A stretch of DNA of 38,497 nucleotides, taken from NCBI RefSeq assembly GCF_002245535.1, contig NZ_NKCN01000035.1:1-38497 (forward strand), given 5' to 3'. This stretch comes from Mycobacterium lehmannii (GTDB taxonomy: Bacteria; Actinomycetota; Actinomycetes; Mycobacteriales; Mycobacteriaceae). The notes beneath the pieces are model-generated. The model searched no databases, was not told the origin of the DNA, and was given only the letters and a program-made list of their open reading frames with translations. Shown one piece after another: positions 1 to 7,852 of this stretch (within the stretch, counting starts at the first letter, position 1; each line of letters begins with the position of its first letter). A program made the translations under genes and the position numbers.

Positions 1-123
1 GGGGCCTCCCACCACTGTCGGATAGACCGGGCAGGCGACTTCCTACTCGGTAACCCACGAACATGGGTGAGTGGGGCCCCGGCCCGCAACCCCCGACTCA
101 ACGCCGACGGTCACCCATACCGT

Positions 124-873
124 CTAGACGGTGAAGCCCCCGTCGACGTTCCAGTTCGCGCCGGTCACGAACCCGGACTCGGGGCCCGCCAGAAAGCTCA
201 CGATGGCAGCGACATCGCCGACGTGTCCGTAGCGGCCTTGTGCCGTCACCTTCTTCAAGCTCTCGGGAAAGTCACCGCTGTTGTCCGGATTCGCATCGGT
301 GTCGATCGGCCCCGGTTGGACGTTGTTGACGGTGATGCCGCGCGGGCCGAGCTCACGGGCCAATCCTCGGGTGAAGGACGAGACCGCGCCCTTGGTCATG
401 GCGTAGACCGAAAGCCCCGGTCCCGGAACGCGGTCGGCGTTGATACTGCCGATGTTGATGATCCGCGCGTCCTCACCCAGGTACTTCACCGCTGTGCGGG
501 CTGCCCAGAACATTCCGCCGATGTTGGTCGCGACCAGACGGTCGAATTGCTCCGCCGGGAAGTCGTCGATCGACGCCAGGTGAGCGACGCCGGCATTGTT
601 CACCAGCACGTCCAGACCGCCGAGATCGGCCACGGTCTGGTCGACCGCGGCGGCAACTTGAGCGGGATCGGCGGCGTCGGCCTGGATCGCCACGGCCCGC
701 CCGCCGCGCTCGGCGACTTGGGCCACGAGCTTCTCGGCATCCGTCGCCGATGCCGAGTACGTGAAAGCGACCTCGGCGCCGTGAAATGCCAAACGACGCA
801 CGATTTCCGCGCCGATCCCGCGTGAACCGCCGGTGACAAGCGCTCGCCGTCCGGCCAAGGGTGTGGTGCTCAT
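124..873 (-). CDS. SDR family NAD(P)-dependent oxidoreductase
   Basis: A 249-residue classical short-chain dehydrogenase/reductase, the usual length for the family. The N-terminal Rossmann motif TGGSRGIG lies at residues 14-21, NNAG at 92-95, and the catalytic Ser143, Tyr157 and Lys161 (YAMTK) are all present, so it should be active. The sequence is FabG-like, and it probably interconverts a hydroxyl and a keto group on a small cytosolic substrate using NAD(P)H; the substrate cannot be read from the sequence. The ATG start is supported by GGAGAGG about 8 nt upstream. It stands alone, read away from the secreted protein at 973-1410 on the same strand. Confidence 0.93.
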   Translation of the reverse strand: MSTTPLAGRRALVTGGSRGIGAEIVRRLAFHGAEVAFTYSASATDAEKLVAQVAERGGRAVAIQADAADPAQVAAAVDQTVADLGGLDVLVNNAGVAHLASIDDFPAEQFDRLVATNIGGMFWAARTAVKYLGEDARIINIGSINADRVPGPGLSVYAMTKGAVSSFTRGLARELGPRGITVNNVQPGPIDTDANPDNSGDFPESLKKVTAQGRYGHVGDVAAIVSFLAGPESGFVTGANWNVDGGFTV

Positions 874-972
874 GTCTTCTACCTCTCCGGGGAGTTACGA
901 ACTCAGTACGTTTGACGTCAAGTCCCGAAGGGCGCGCCGCATTCCCGGTACAGGGAGCCGCGAAGAGTTGGG

Positions 973-1410
973 TTAGGTGGTGATTCGCATCTCGGCATCC
1001 GGGTGCGAGCTGAGCGTGACGATGATCGTGCCGCTACCCGTCGCGAACGTGGTGTTCGCATATCCGATGAAGCCGTAGTGCCCGTCGATGGTCGAAACGG
1101 CTGTGATGTCGCTGCTTCCCGAGGCGCCGGTGTCGAGGTTCACCCAGTCCGCCGTGACGGTGAGAGAACAGGAGCCGTCATAGGTGCCGGCGTCGTAGCT
1201 GATCGCGACGCGGACCCCATTCTCGACGCGATCGCCGACCTGAACCGGGGTCAACTGAGCCTCGGCGCTGACGCTGCCGCCGCATGTCGGCGAGGCCACC
1301 ACGGGAACGCGATCGAGTTGGGTGAATGGCTCAGCATCGGCCCTCGCGAGCCCCAGCCAGGATGCAGCCAGCACGACGGCCACTGCGCCGGCAGCACGAA
1401 GCGAGCTCAT
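973..1410 (-). CDS. Small secreted protein of unknown function
   Basis: A 145-residue protein that begins with an Arg and then a hydrophobic stretch (AVAVVLAASWLGLA) ending near ADAEP, a typical Sec signal peptide with cleavage around residues 25-27. The mature part is beta-rich, with Thr/Ser/Val alternation and two cysteines (in SPTCGG and GSCSL) that could form a disulphide. I do not recognise a named domain. Many small mycobacterial exported proteins look like this. It is divergent from the MFS transporter that starts at 1551. No clear Shine-Dalgarno sequence precedes the ATG, so the start is moderately certain. Confidence 0.7.
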   Translation of the reverse strand: MSSLRAAGAVAVVLAASWLGLARADAEPFTQLDRVPVVASPTCGGSVSAEAQLTPVQVGDRVENGVRVAISYDAGTYDGSCSLTVTADWVNLDTGASGSSDITAVSTIDGHYGFIGYANTTFATGSGTIIVTLSSHPDAEMRITT

Positions 1411-1550
1411 GACCGTGTCATCGGCGATCGAAGCGACGGTGTTAGCGGATTTCTCATTCGTGACCGGTTTTCGAGAAGTTGAAGCGCCGATTCGCCCATG
1501 ATTGAACCCTGAATAGCCAAACGGTCCTATCCGTCGATTCGATCAGCACG

Positions 1551-2726
1551 TTGCGGCGCTGGTCGATGCTTGTCATGGCTCTCACGGCTACGTTGTGCGC
1601 CAACGTGTTCATCAATGGCGCCGCGTTCCTGATCCCGGAGCTGCACCTCGACGACGAGCTTCACCTTGCACAGGCCGGGCTGCTGTCCGCGATGCCCAGT
1701 TTCGGAGTGGCGACGACGATGTACGCGTGGGGCCACGTGGTGGACCGGGTGGGCGAACGGATCGTGCTCACAGCAGGTTTGGCGCTCACCGCCGCGGCGG
1801 CGTTCGCAGCGGCGGCAGTCGATTCTCTGGTGGCGACGGGGGCGTTTCTCCTCCTGGGCGGGATGGCCGCGGCGAGCAACAGTGCCGCCAGCGGCAGACT
1901 CGTGGTGGGGTGGTTTCCGCCGAACCGGCGTGGCTTGGCGATGGGGATTCGGCATACGGCATCCCCGTTGGGCGTAGGGCTGGGGGCGCTGGTCATCCCT
2001 CAACTCGCCCAGCACCACGGTGTCGCCGCGGCGCTGTTATTTCCCGCCGTCCTGTGCGCGGCGTCGGCGTTGATCAGCGCGATCGGCGTGGTGGATCCGC
2101 CGAGGCCACCGCGCTCGGAGGCGCCGACCGAGCATCTGGCCAACCCCTATCGAGGCTCGACGGTTCTGTTGCGAATCCACGCCGTCTCGATGCTGTTGGT
2201 GGTGCCGCAGAGCGTGGTGTGGACATTCACCCTGGTCTGGTTGATGGCTGACCGCGGGTGGTCGGCTACGTCGGCGGGCGTGGTGGTGACCGTCGCGCAA
2301 CTGCTCGGTGCGGTCGGCCGGGTCGCGGCCGGGCACTGGTCGGACCGCCTCGGTGCGCGGCTGCGTCCGATCCAGATCATCAGTGTCGCCGCCGCGCTCG
2401 CCATGTTGGTGTTGGCGGTGACCGACGAGCTGGGCTCTCCGGTGAGCGTCGCCGTGATCGTGATCGCGTCGATGATCACCGTGACCGACAACGGATTGGC
2501 CTACACCGCGATCGCCGAATTCGCCGGACCGTTCTGGAGTGGGCGCGCGCTCGGCGTCCAGTACACCGGTCAGATGGTGACGATGGGCGCTACGCCGCCC
2601 GTGTTCGGCGCGCTGATCGCGGCCGTCGGCTATCCGGTGGCCTTCGCGGCGTCGGCCATCTTCCCGCTCGTCGCGCCGCTTCTGGTTCCTGTCCACGCCG
2701 ACCGGGAGATCGCCGACCGCGGTTGA
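1551..2726 (+). CDS. MFS transporter
   Basis: A 391-residue major facilitator superfamily permease with about 12 hydrophobic segments spread over the length. The GRVAAGHWSDRLGARLRP stretch in the second half matches the MFS loop motif (GxxxDRxGxR), and HVVDRVGERI after the second segment is the equivalent in the first half. It probably exports or imports a small solute across the inner membrane; the substrate is unknown. The longest reading starts at a TTG at 1551; an ATG at 1566 is an equally reasonable start, because neither has a good ribosome binding site. It ends just before a strong hairpin shared with the converging gene. Confidence 0.88.
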   Translation: MRRWSMLVMALTATLCANVFINGAAFLIPELHLDDELHLAQAGLLSAMPSFGVATTMYAWGHVVDRVGERIVLTAGLALTAAAAFAAAAVDSLVATGAFLLLGGMAAASNSAASGRLVVGWFPPNRRGLAMGIRHTASPLGVGLGALVIPQLAQHHGVAAALLFPAVLCAASALISAIGVVDPPRPPRSEAPTEHLANPYRGSTVLLRIHAVSMLLVVPQSVVWTFTLVWLMADRGWSATSAGVVVTVAQLLGAVGRVAAGHWSDRLGARLRPIQIISVAAALAMLVLAVTDELGSPVSVAVIVIASMITVTDNGLAYTAIAEFAGPFWSGRALGVQYTGQMVTMGATPPVFGALIAAVGYPVAFAASAIFPLVAPLLVPVHADREIADRG

Positions 2727-2748
2727 CCGAGGGGATCACCGCGAATGA

Positions 2749-2792
2749 CACGATGCCGGAACCCCTGCGACACAAGAGGTTCCGGCATCGTG
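2749..2792. terminator. Bidirectional hairpin terminator
   Basis: A perfect 15-bp stem (CACGATGCCGGAACC at 2749-2763 pairing with 2778-2792) encloses a 14-nt loop. It lies between the ends of the converging MFS gene and SRPBCC gene, the usual place for a shared terminator. There is no long T tract, which is common for mycobacterial terminators. Confidence 0.75.
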
Positions 2793-2805
2793 ATCGTATC
2801 GGGTG

Positions 2806-3294
2806 TCAGCTCGCGAGCAGTTCGTCGATCTGATTGATCGCCTGCGCCGTGCCCTCTTCGACGCCCATCTCGAGCACCTTCTGCAGGCCTTCGGCCGACT
2901 CGTACGTGCTGACGTAGGTGGCTCTGGTCGCGCCGTCGCCGATCGCCTCGAAGGTGTAGACACTGTGCGCGACCGGCATATTGCTTGCCGGCTTGAGATC
3001 CGCGTCGGCGAACCCGTCTTCGAAACTGAAGCTGCGCGGCTCGTCGACGGCCGTGACCTTCCAGTACCCGCCGTACTTCTCGCCTTCGGGTCCAGTCATG
3101 TAGTAGGTGACCGTGCCGCCTGGCGTGAGCGCATGCTCGACCACGGTCGCGGGGTAACCCGGTGGGCCCCAAATCTTCTCGAGCTGCCGCGGATCGGCAT
3201 AGATCTGCCAGACCCGCTCGACGGGCGCCGCGAACTCCGCGATGATCGTCAGGGTGCGGTCGTCGATGTTCTTGCTGATGTTGGTGACAGGCAT
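2806..3294 (-). CDS. SRPBCC (AHSA1-like) domain protein
   Basis: A 162-residue START/Bet v1-like protein of the AHSA1 type. The diagnostic pattern is present: an early strand with FAAPVERVWQIYADP, followed by a WGPPGYPATV segment and a long C-terminal helix. Such proteins bind hydrophobic small molecules in a helix-grip cavity; the ligand is unknown. It starts 2 nt after the stop of the upstream ArsR gene, so the two are one operon. ArsR-SRPBCC pairs are common in actinobacteria, where the SRPBCC protein is often the regulated target. Cytosolic, with no signal peptide. Confidence 0.9.
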   Translation of the reverse strand: MPVTNISKNIDDRTLTIIAEFAAPVERVWQIYADPRQLEKIWGPPGYPATVVEHALTPGGTVTYYMTGPEGEKYGGYWKVTAVDEPRSFSFEDGFADADLKPASNMPVAHSVYTFEAIGDGATRATYVSTYESAEGLQKVLEMGVEEGTAQAINQIDELLAS

Positions 3295-3296
3295 GG

Positions 3297-3623
3297 CTAT
3301 TCCTCGCTGAGTAGGTCGTCAATGCGAGCGATGCGACCGCGCCAGACATCCTCGAGCTCAGTGAGCATCGAGGCGACTGACCGCACCGCCTCCACATCAC
3401 CACTCGCCAGTTGCTCTCGCCCCTGGCGACGCTTGGAGATCAGGCCTGCCTTCTCCAGCACGGCGACGTGCTTTTGCACCGCGGCGAAGCTCATGTCGTA
3501 CTGCGCCGCGAGCGCAGTGACCGAATGCTCCCCGGCCAAGACCCGGCGAAGAATGTCTCGCCGAGTCCGGTCGGCCAGGGCGTGAAAGAACGCGTCCGCT
3601 CTGTCCTCGTCCTGATCGGTCAC
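3297..3623 (-). CDS. ArsR family transcriptional regulator
   Basis: A winged-helix repressor of about 108 residues. The motif FHALADRTRRDILRRVL begins the domain, followed by the recognition helix region (SFAAVQKHVAVLEKAGLI) and a basic wing (KRRQGREQ). No obvious metal-binding cysteine motif is present, so it more likely belongs to the non-metal ArsR group that travels with SRPBCC genes. The reading frame extends to a TTG at 3638, but that lies inside the 24-bp palindrome. I prefer the GTG at 3623, which is 6 nt from a TATATT -10 element (minus strand, 3630-3635), the spacing of a leaderless mRNA. It presumably represses itself and the SRPBCC gene. Confidence 0.88.
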   Translation of the reverse strand: MTDQDEDRADAFFHALADRTRRDILRRVLAGEHSVTALAAQYDMSFAAVQKHVAVLEKAGLISKRRQGREQLASGDVEAVRSVASMLTELEDVWRGRIARIDDLLSEE

Positions 3624-3630
3624 CAACAGA

Positions 3631-3654
3631 ATATACAACCGATCGGTTGTATAT
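3631..3654. promoter_or_regulatory. Perfect palindromic operator with divergent promoters
   Basis: A perfect 24-bp palindrome centred on CCGATCGG, with arms ATATACAA and TTGTATAT, covers the -10 elements of both divergent promoters (TATATT at 3630-3635 on the minus strand and at 3650-3655 on the plus strand). It is the expected ArsR operator. By position, the repressor could shut off both the arsR-SRPBCC operon and transcription towards the PLP enzyme. Confidence 0.8.
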
Positions 3655-3722
3655 TGTCAACGGTGTTAGCGCCAATCGCCCGGCGTGTGCCGCGGTCGGC
3701 GGCATTGCGACAAGATGGGGTG

Positions 3723-4913
3723 GTGAATCCGCTGGAGCAGTTGACCGTCGAGCAACTGCGCCTGCGGACCAGCATGAAGTGGCGGACGCATCCTGCAGAT
3801 GTGTTGCCACTATGGGTCGCGGAGATGGACGTGCCCTTGGCCGAACCCATCGCCGACGCGCTGAATACGGCAATCGCTTTGGGGGACACCGGGTATCCGA
3901 GCGGAGCGCGCGCCTATGCCGAGGCGTTGTCCGGGTTTGCGGCGCGTCGTTGGGGTTGGGACGGGCTCGCAGTGCAGCGCACTGCGCTCGTTCCCGACGT
4001 GATGCTGGGCATCGTCGAGGTCCTCAAGCTGATCACCGAACCCGGCGACGTCGTGGTCGTCAATGCGCCCGTCTATCCGCCGTTCTACGCCTTCGTCACG
4101 CACGCCGGCCGCCGCATCGTGGAGGCGCGCCTCGGCATGGACGGCCGCATCGACATGGAGGCGTTGGATACGGCGTTCGGTACGGCCGCCACGATGAGTG
4201 ATCGGGTGGTCTACCTGTTGTGCAGTCCCCACAATCCGACCGGTGCCGTGCACTCGGCCGATGAGCTCGCGCGCATCGCGGCGCTCTCCCGCGATCATGG
4301 CGTGCGCGTTGTATCCGATGAGATTCATGCGCCATTGGTGTTGGCCGGAGCGGACTTCACGCCGTATCTGAGCGTCGCGGGCGCCGAGGACGCGTTCGCT
4401 GTCACGTCGGCCTCCAAGGCGTGGAACCTCGCCGGCCTCAAGGCGGCGGTGGTGGTTGCCGGCCCGGACGCGGCGGCAGACCTCGACCGGATGCCCGAGG
4501 AAGTCAGCCACGGCCCCAGCCACCTCGGCGTGATGGCGCACACGGTGGCGTTCGACGAGGCAGAGGCGTGGCTCGATGCGTTGCTGGCCGGGCTGTCGGC
4601 CAACCGCGACCTGCTGGGCGAACTGATCGCCGAACACCTGCCCCTCGTCGACTACATCCGGCCGCAAGGCACGTACCTGGCCTGGCTCGATTGCCGCCGA
4701 CTCAACCTTGAGGAGCCCGGTAGCGTCGACGGCCCCGGCGTCGTCTCCGAACTGGCGGGGCCGGCGCGGGCATTTCTCGACCAGGCACGGGTGGCGCTCA
4801 GTTCCGGGCATGTTTTCGGCTCCGGCGGCGCCGGTCACGTGCGGTTGAACTTCGCCACCTCACAAGCGATCCTCACCGAGGCGGTCAAGCGGATGGGCGC
4901 GGTCAGCCGGTAA
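3723..4913 (+). CDS. MalY/PatB-type PLP-dependent aminotransferase/C-S lyase
   Basis: A 396-residue fold-type I PLP enzyme. Visible motifs are TGYPSG near residues 56-61, HNPTG at 170-174, SDEIHAPL at 198-205 and the Schiff-base lysine K232 in SASKAWNLAG. The SDEIH + SKAWNLAG combination is typical of MalY/PatB cystathionine beta-lyase-like enzymes, which cleave C-S bonds of cystathionine or cysteine conjugates; plain aminotransfer cannot be excluded. The open frame runs much further upstream, but homologous proteins begin at this GTG (NPLEQL...), so 3723 is chosen. A GTG at 3663 sits at leaderless distance from the TATATT in the ArsR operator and would add 20 residues. The last 11 bases overlap the converging oxygenase gene. 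Confidence 0.88.
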   Translation: MNPLEQLTVEQLRLRTSMKWRTHPADVLPLWVAEMDVPLAEPIADALNTAIALGDTGYPSGARAYAEALSGFAARRWGWDGLAVQRTALVPDVMLGIVEVLKLITEPGDVVVVNAPVYPPFYAFVTHAGRRIVEARLGMDGRIDMEALDTAFGTAATMSDRVVYLLCSPHNPTGAVHSADELARIAALSRDHGVRVVSDEIHAPLVLAGADFTPYLSVAGAEDAFAVTSASKAWNLAGLKAAVVVAGPDAAADLDRMPEEVSHGPSHLGVMAHTVAFDEAEAWLDALLAGLSANRDLLGELIAEHLPLVDYIRPQGTYLAWLDCRRLNLEEPGSVDGPGVVSELAGPARAFLDQARVALSSGHVFGSGGAGHVRLNFATSQAILTEAVKRMGAVSR

Positions 4914-6291
4914 ACCCCTCGCCCTTCGTCGATAGGTCGTGGCTGGTGAAGGTCAGCGGGATCTGCCGTCCGCGGGCGATCTTGTTCAGCATCGCGATCC
5001 GCTCGCGCGCGGCGGCGCCGGTCTTCTTTCTCTGTTCGCGGATCGGGTTGGACCACGGCAGCTTGTCCGCCACCATCGCGATGCGGACGTTGAGTTTGGC
5101 GATTTCGGTGAAGATCCGGATTCGGCGTTCGTAGTTGTAACCCAGCGGCTCGAAGAAGCTGCCGGCGACCATCGCCTCGATTTGCTGATAACCGAATACC
5201 GCGCCCGCGGGGACGAGCGCGAGGGTCGCGGTGAGCTGGTTGGCGTGGCGAGCCACCAACTTCTTGACGACGCCCGGGAGGGTTTCGGTCAGCGTCGTCA
5301 GGTGTGCGGGACCCGCGATCGCGTCGACGAGTTCGGCGCGCCACGGCGACGGGTTCCCACCCCGGGCCAGGACGTAGTTCAACGACTTGATCAGGTCCAG
5401 ACCGGTCGGCGAGTAGAGCCGTTCCGGTGCGCCCCACAGCCGTCCTGAGTACGACGAGTACTCGGCGAGGTCCTCGAGTTCCTGGCTGGTCAGCTTGCGT
5501 CCGAACGCGTGGTCGACGAGCCGTCCGAGCAACATCCCACTGCCGAACCCGAGCAGTGATGTCACCGGAATGGGCTCGCCGAACTTCAGGTAGACGTCGT
5601 CACCCCATTTCCGGCGCAAGCCACGACTGGCGAGCCCGTGCATCAACCGCACCCGGATCACATCCTGGAAGGCTTCCGAGTGCCGGTCGAAGATGTCGGG
5701 CAGCGTGAACTCCGCGAAGACCCGGGCGGTCTCGATGAAGCGCCGCGGGCCGTCGTCGGCGAAACGTCCGGTGGCGCCGGTGGATGCGGAGATGTCGCCG
5801 GTCATCGCCGTCTCGTAGAACGCCCACCCCTGGATGATCATGGTCGCCGTCTTCGTCGCCGACATCGCCAGCATGCGGCCGCGTTCGGCGGCCTCCAGGT
5901 CGAACTGGCTCGGCAGCTGATCGATGTGCTCGAAGAACTCGACGAACTCCCGGGGCGGATCCTCCAGTGAGTCGATGCCCCGAGTCAGCGCCTGTTCGTA
6001 CAGTGCGCGGCCCTTCTCGTAGCCGAGGCGCTCGAACGCGTCGACCACGCCGATGATGTGCTCGTCGCCTTGCCAGAAATAATCGTCGCGTAGCCGCGTG
6101 AGCTCGTTGGGTTCGACCTCTTTGTCGATGTCGATCCACTGGCCGAACATGAACTCGCGCATCTGCCGCCACTGGGCGGCGAAATGGTCGCGGCCCGGCG
6201 GGATAGGGCGCAAGGGCCGATCCGGGTGATCGCGCCGGTTGAATTCGACGTCGTCGAGCCGAATCTCTTGCCGCTCGCCAGTGACAGTCAT
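4903..6291 (-). CDS. Oxygenase MpaB family protein (DUF2236)
   Basis: A mostly helical protein of 462 residues from the ATG at 6291 (480 if the ATG further up at 6345 is used). GGGATCCGG precedes 6291, which is why I favour it. It resembles the DUF2236/MpaB family, related to latex-clearing protein Lcp, whose members bind a b-type heme. The helix with VRLMHGLASR (middle of the protein) fits the family's conserved R..H...R heme-pocket helix. The substrate is unknown. Several mycobacterial genomes carry multiple paralogues. Its 3' end overlaps that of the PLP enzyme by 11 bp. Confidence 0.8.
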   Translation of the reverse strand: MTVTGERQEIRLDDVEFNRRDHPDRPLRPIPPGRDHFAAQWRQMREFMFGQWIDIDKEVEPNELTRLRDDYFWQGDEHIIGVVDAFERLGYEKGRALYEQALTRGIDSLEDPPREFVEFFEHIDQLPSQFDLEAAERGRMLAMSATKTATMIIQGWAFYETAMTGDISASTGATGRFADDGPRRFIETARVFAEFTLPDIFDRHSEAFQDVIRVRLMHGLASRGLRRKWGDDVYLKFGEPIPVTSLLGFGSGMLLGRLVDHAFGRKLTSQELEDLAEYSSYSGRLWGAPERLYSPTGLDLIKSLNYVLARGGNPSPWRAELVDAIAGPAHLTTLTETLPGVVKKLVARHANQLTATLALVPAGAVFGYQQIEAMVAGSFFEPLGYNYERRIRIFTEIAKLNVRIAMVADKLPWSNPIREQRKKTGAAARERIAMLNKIARGRQIPLTFTSHDLSTKGEGFTG

Positions 6292-6378
6292 GTAGCCGGA
6301 TCCCATCTGTAAATACAGGCCACTGATTTCGACGTTATCGCACAACCCCCGCGTATGTGAATCGCGATTCCGCGCTCG

Positions 6379-7677
6379 CTACCCCGCTATCGAATCGCGG
6401 GTGTCGAGAACTGCCATGTTTGCCGCTGCACGTCCGGCGCCCCACCCGGCGCCGTTGGACGCTGACACCGCACGAGGCACCGTCGACGGAAACAGTCGAT
6501 GAGCGAGGTCTTCGGCCGCTCTGCTGTTGGCTGCCAGCACGGGAAGCAGACGGACGTCACGTTCCACTTCCGCGGTTACCGATGCGCTGGCGTTGTCGAG
6601 TCGCTCGCCGATGCGCTGTGCGTACGCGACAAGAAAAGACTGGCGGAATGTCCTGGAACGTGCTTGTGCAGTTCCGGCGCGCCCCGCGCGCAGCATGGCT
6701 CGGTTGGCTTGCACAAGCAGCGACGTGGTGAGCAACTCCACTAACTTGAGATCGGTTTCGCAGCCGATGACGGTGACGAACCCGATGCCCTCCGCCCACA
6801 CTGCACGGCAACGGTTGGACCGACTCACCACTTGCACCAACGTCGCCTTGGCCGCGGCGTAGGGGTTCTCGATCCAGATACGCCGTGCGGCCGCAGCCGG
6901 CTCACGCCCCCGGTTGTGGCGGGCCACCGCTTCGTTCAACGAATACCTGCTCATCAGGTCTTGGGCCTTGGCGGAAAGGGCCTCTGCCTCGTCCGGGAAT
7001 TCGGTGACTTCGGCTTTTGCGAGTAGAGCGCGGACCCTGCCGAGGACCTTTTCGTCAGCATCGGTCACCGTCGTCGCCGTGTGCCGGTATGTGCCGGGCA
7101 GCGGCAGGATCACTTCGAGCGCCGGGAGTCTGCCGAGGAGGTTCAGGAGTTTGAGAACCACGACAAGACCGTCGCGCTGGTCGACGGCGTTCGACGCGGC
7201 CCACCGCCACATCTGAGGCGGCTGTGCGCGTGAGCCGACTGAGGCCGACAGCCTGGCGATATCGGCGCGCCAGTCTGGGTGCAAAGTCGCGGCCGCATAC
7301 CGCCTACACTCACCGACGATCGCCTCGTCGAGGTAACGGATCTCGGCCGGCTTCATTCTGCGGCAGGCGATTTCGTGCAGATCGGACGGTTGCCAACCGT
7401 GCGTCCACGCCGCGCTGATGGCCTCGTTCATGGCGAGGTCAGCTGCAACGTCGAGTTCGTGCGCGAAGTCCCGAAACTCGCGCAGCAGTTCGGTGGCGCG
7501 ATACGGCAGGTGGTCGGCAGGGCCGGATGCGGCCGTGCTCAATGCCACAACGAGGTGTTCGAGGAGCACCGCGCGGTCCGCCGCCGGATCGAAAGCCTCG
7601 ACGCGCTCTTGCTTGGGCGCCGACCGGCGCCGGTTCCTGTGTTTGGCTGCCCGCTTTTCGCGGTTTCGTCTCCCCAT
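6379..7677 (-). CDS. DUF2786 domain-containing protein
   Basis: About 432 residues from the ATG at 7677; the open frame extends to a GTG at 7764, adding 29 residues of arginine/cysteine-rich, unlikely sequence. The start is highly basic (MGRRNREKRAAKHRNRRR). A recognisable DUF2786 segment (VLGRVRALLAKAEVTEFPDE followed by AKAQDLMSRYSL) sits just before the middle. DUF2786 is a short helical domain of unknown role found in actinobacteria and phages. No catalytic motif is evident. The gene is divergent from the TopoN-like gene, with about 175 bp between starts. Confidence 0.8.
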   Translation of the reverse strand: MGRRNREKRAAKHRNRRRSAPKQERVEAFDPAADRAVLLEHLVVALSTAASGPADHLPYRATELLREFRDFAHELDVAADLAMNEAISAAWTHGWQPSDLHEIACRRMKPAEIRYLDEAIVGECRRYAAATLHPDWRADIARLSASVGSRAQPPQMWRWAASNAVDQRDGLVVVLKLLNLLGRLPALEVILPLPGTYRHTATTVTDADEKVLGRVRALLAKAEVTEFPDEAEALSAKAQDLMSRYSLNEAVARHNRGREPAAAARRIWIENPYAAAKATLVQVVSRSNRCRAVWAEGIGFVTVIGCETDLKLVELLTTSLLVQANRAMLRAGRAGTAQARSRTFRQSFLVAYAQRIGERLDNASASVTAEVERDVRLLPVLAANSRAAEDLAHRLFPSTVPRAVSASNGAGWGAGRAAANMAVLDTRDSIAG

Positions 7678-7852
7678 ACGCCGAAGTGTTCCGTAGAGGT
7701 CCGACACGCAGCGGCAGGCGCGCGGTCTCGGGAGTTCATCACGCTGTGTCGACACCGTGATCACCGCAGGCTCTCAGGTTCCGCGGAGATGTCCGTCGCC
7801 CCGTCTACGATTCCTGCGGCCCCCTTCTCAGCATCGACACAAAGGATCTGCA

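Noticed and set aside
3810..4838. 342-codon minus-strand frame opposite the PLP enzyme
   Set aside because: Shadow; the plus strand carries all PLP motifs.
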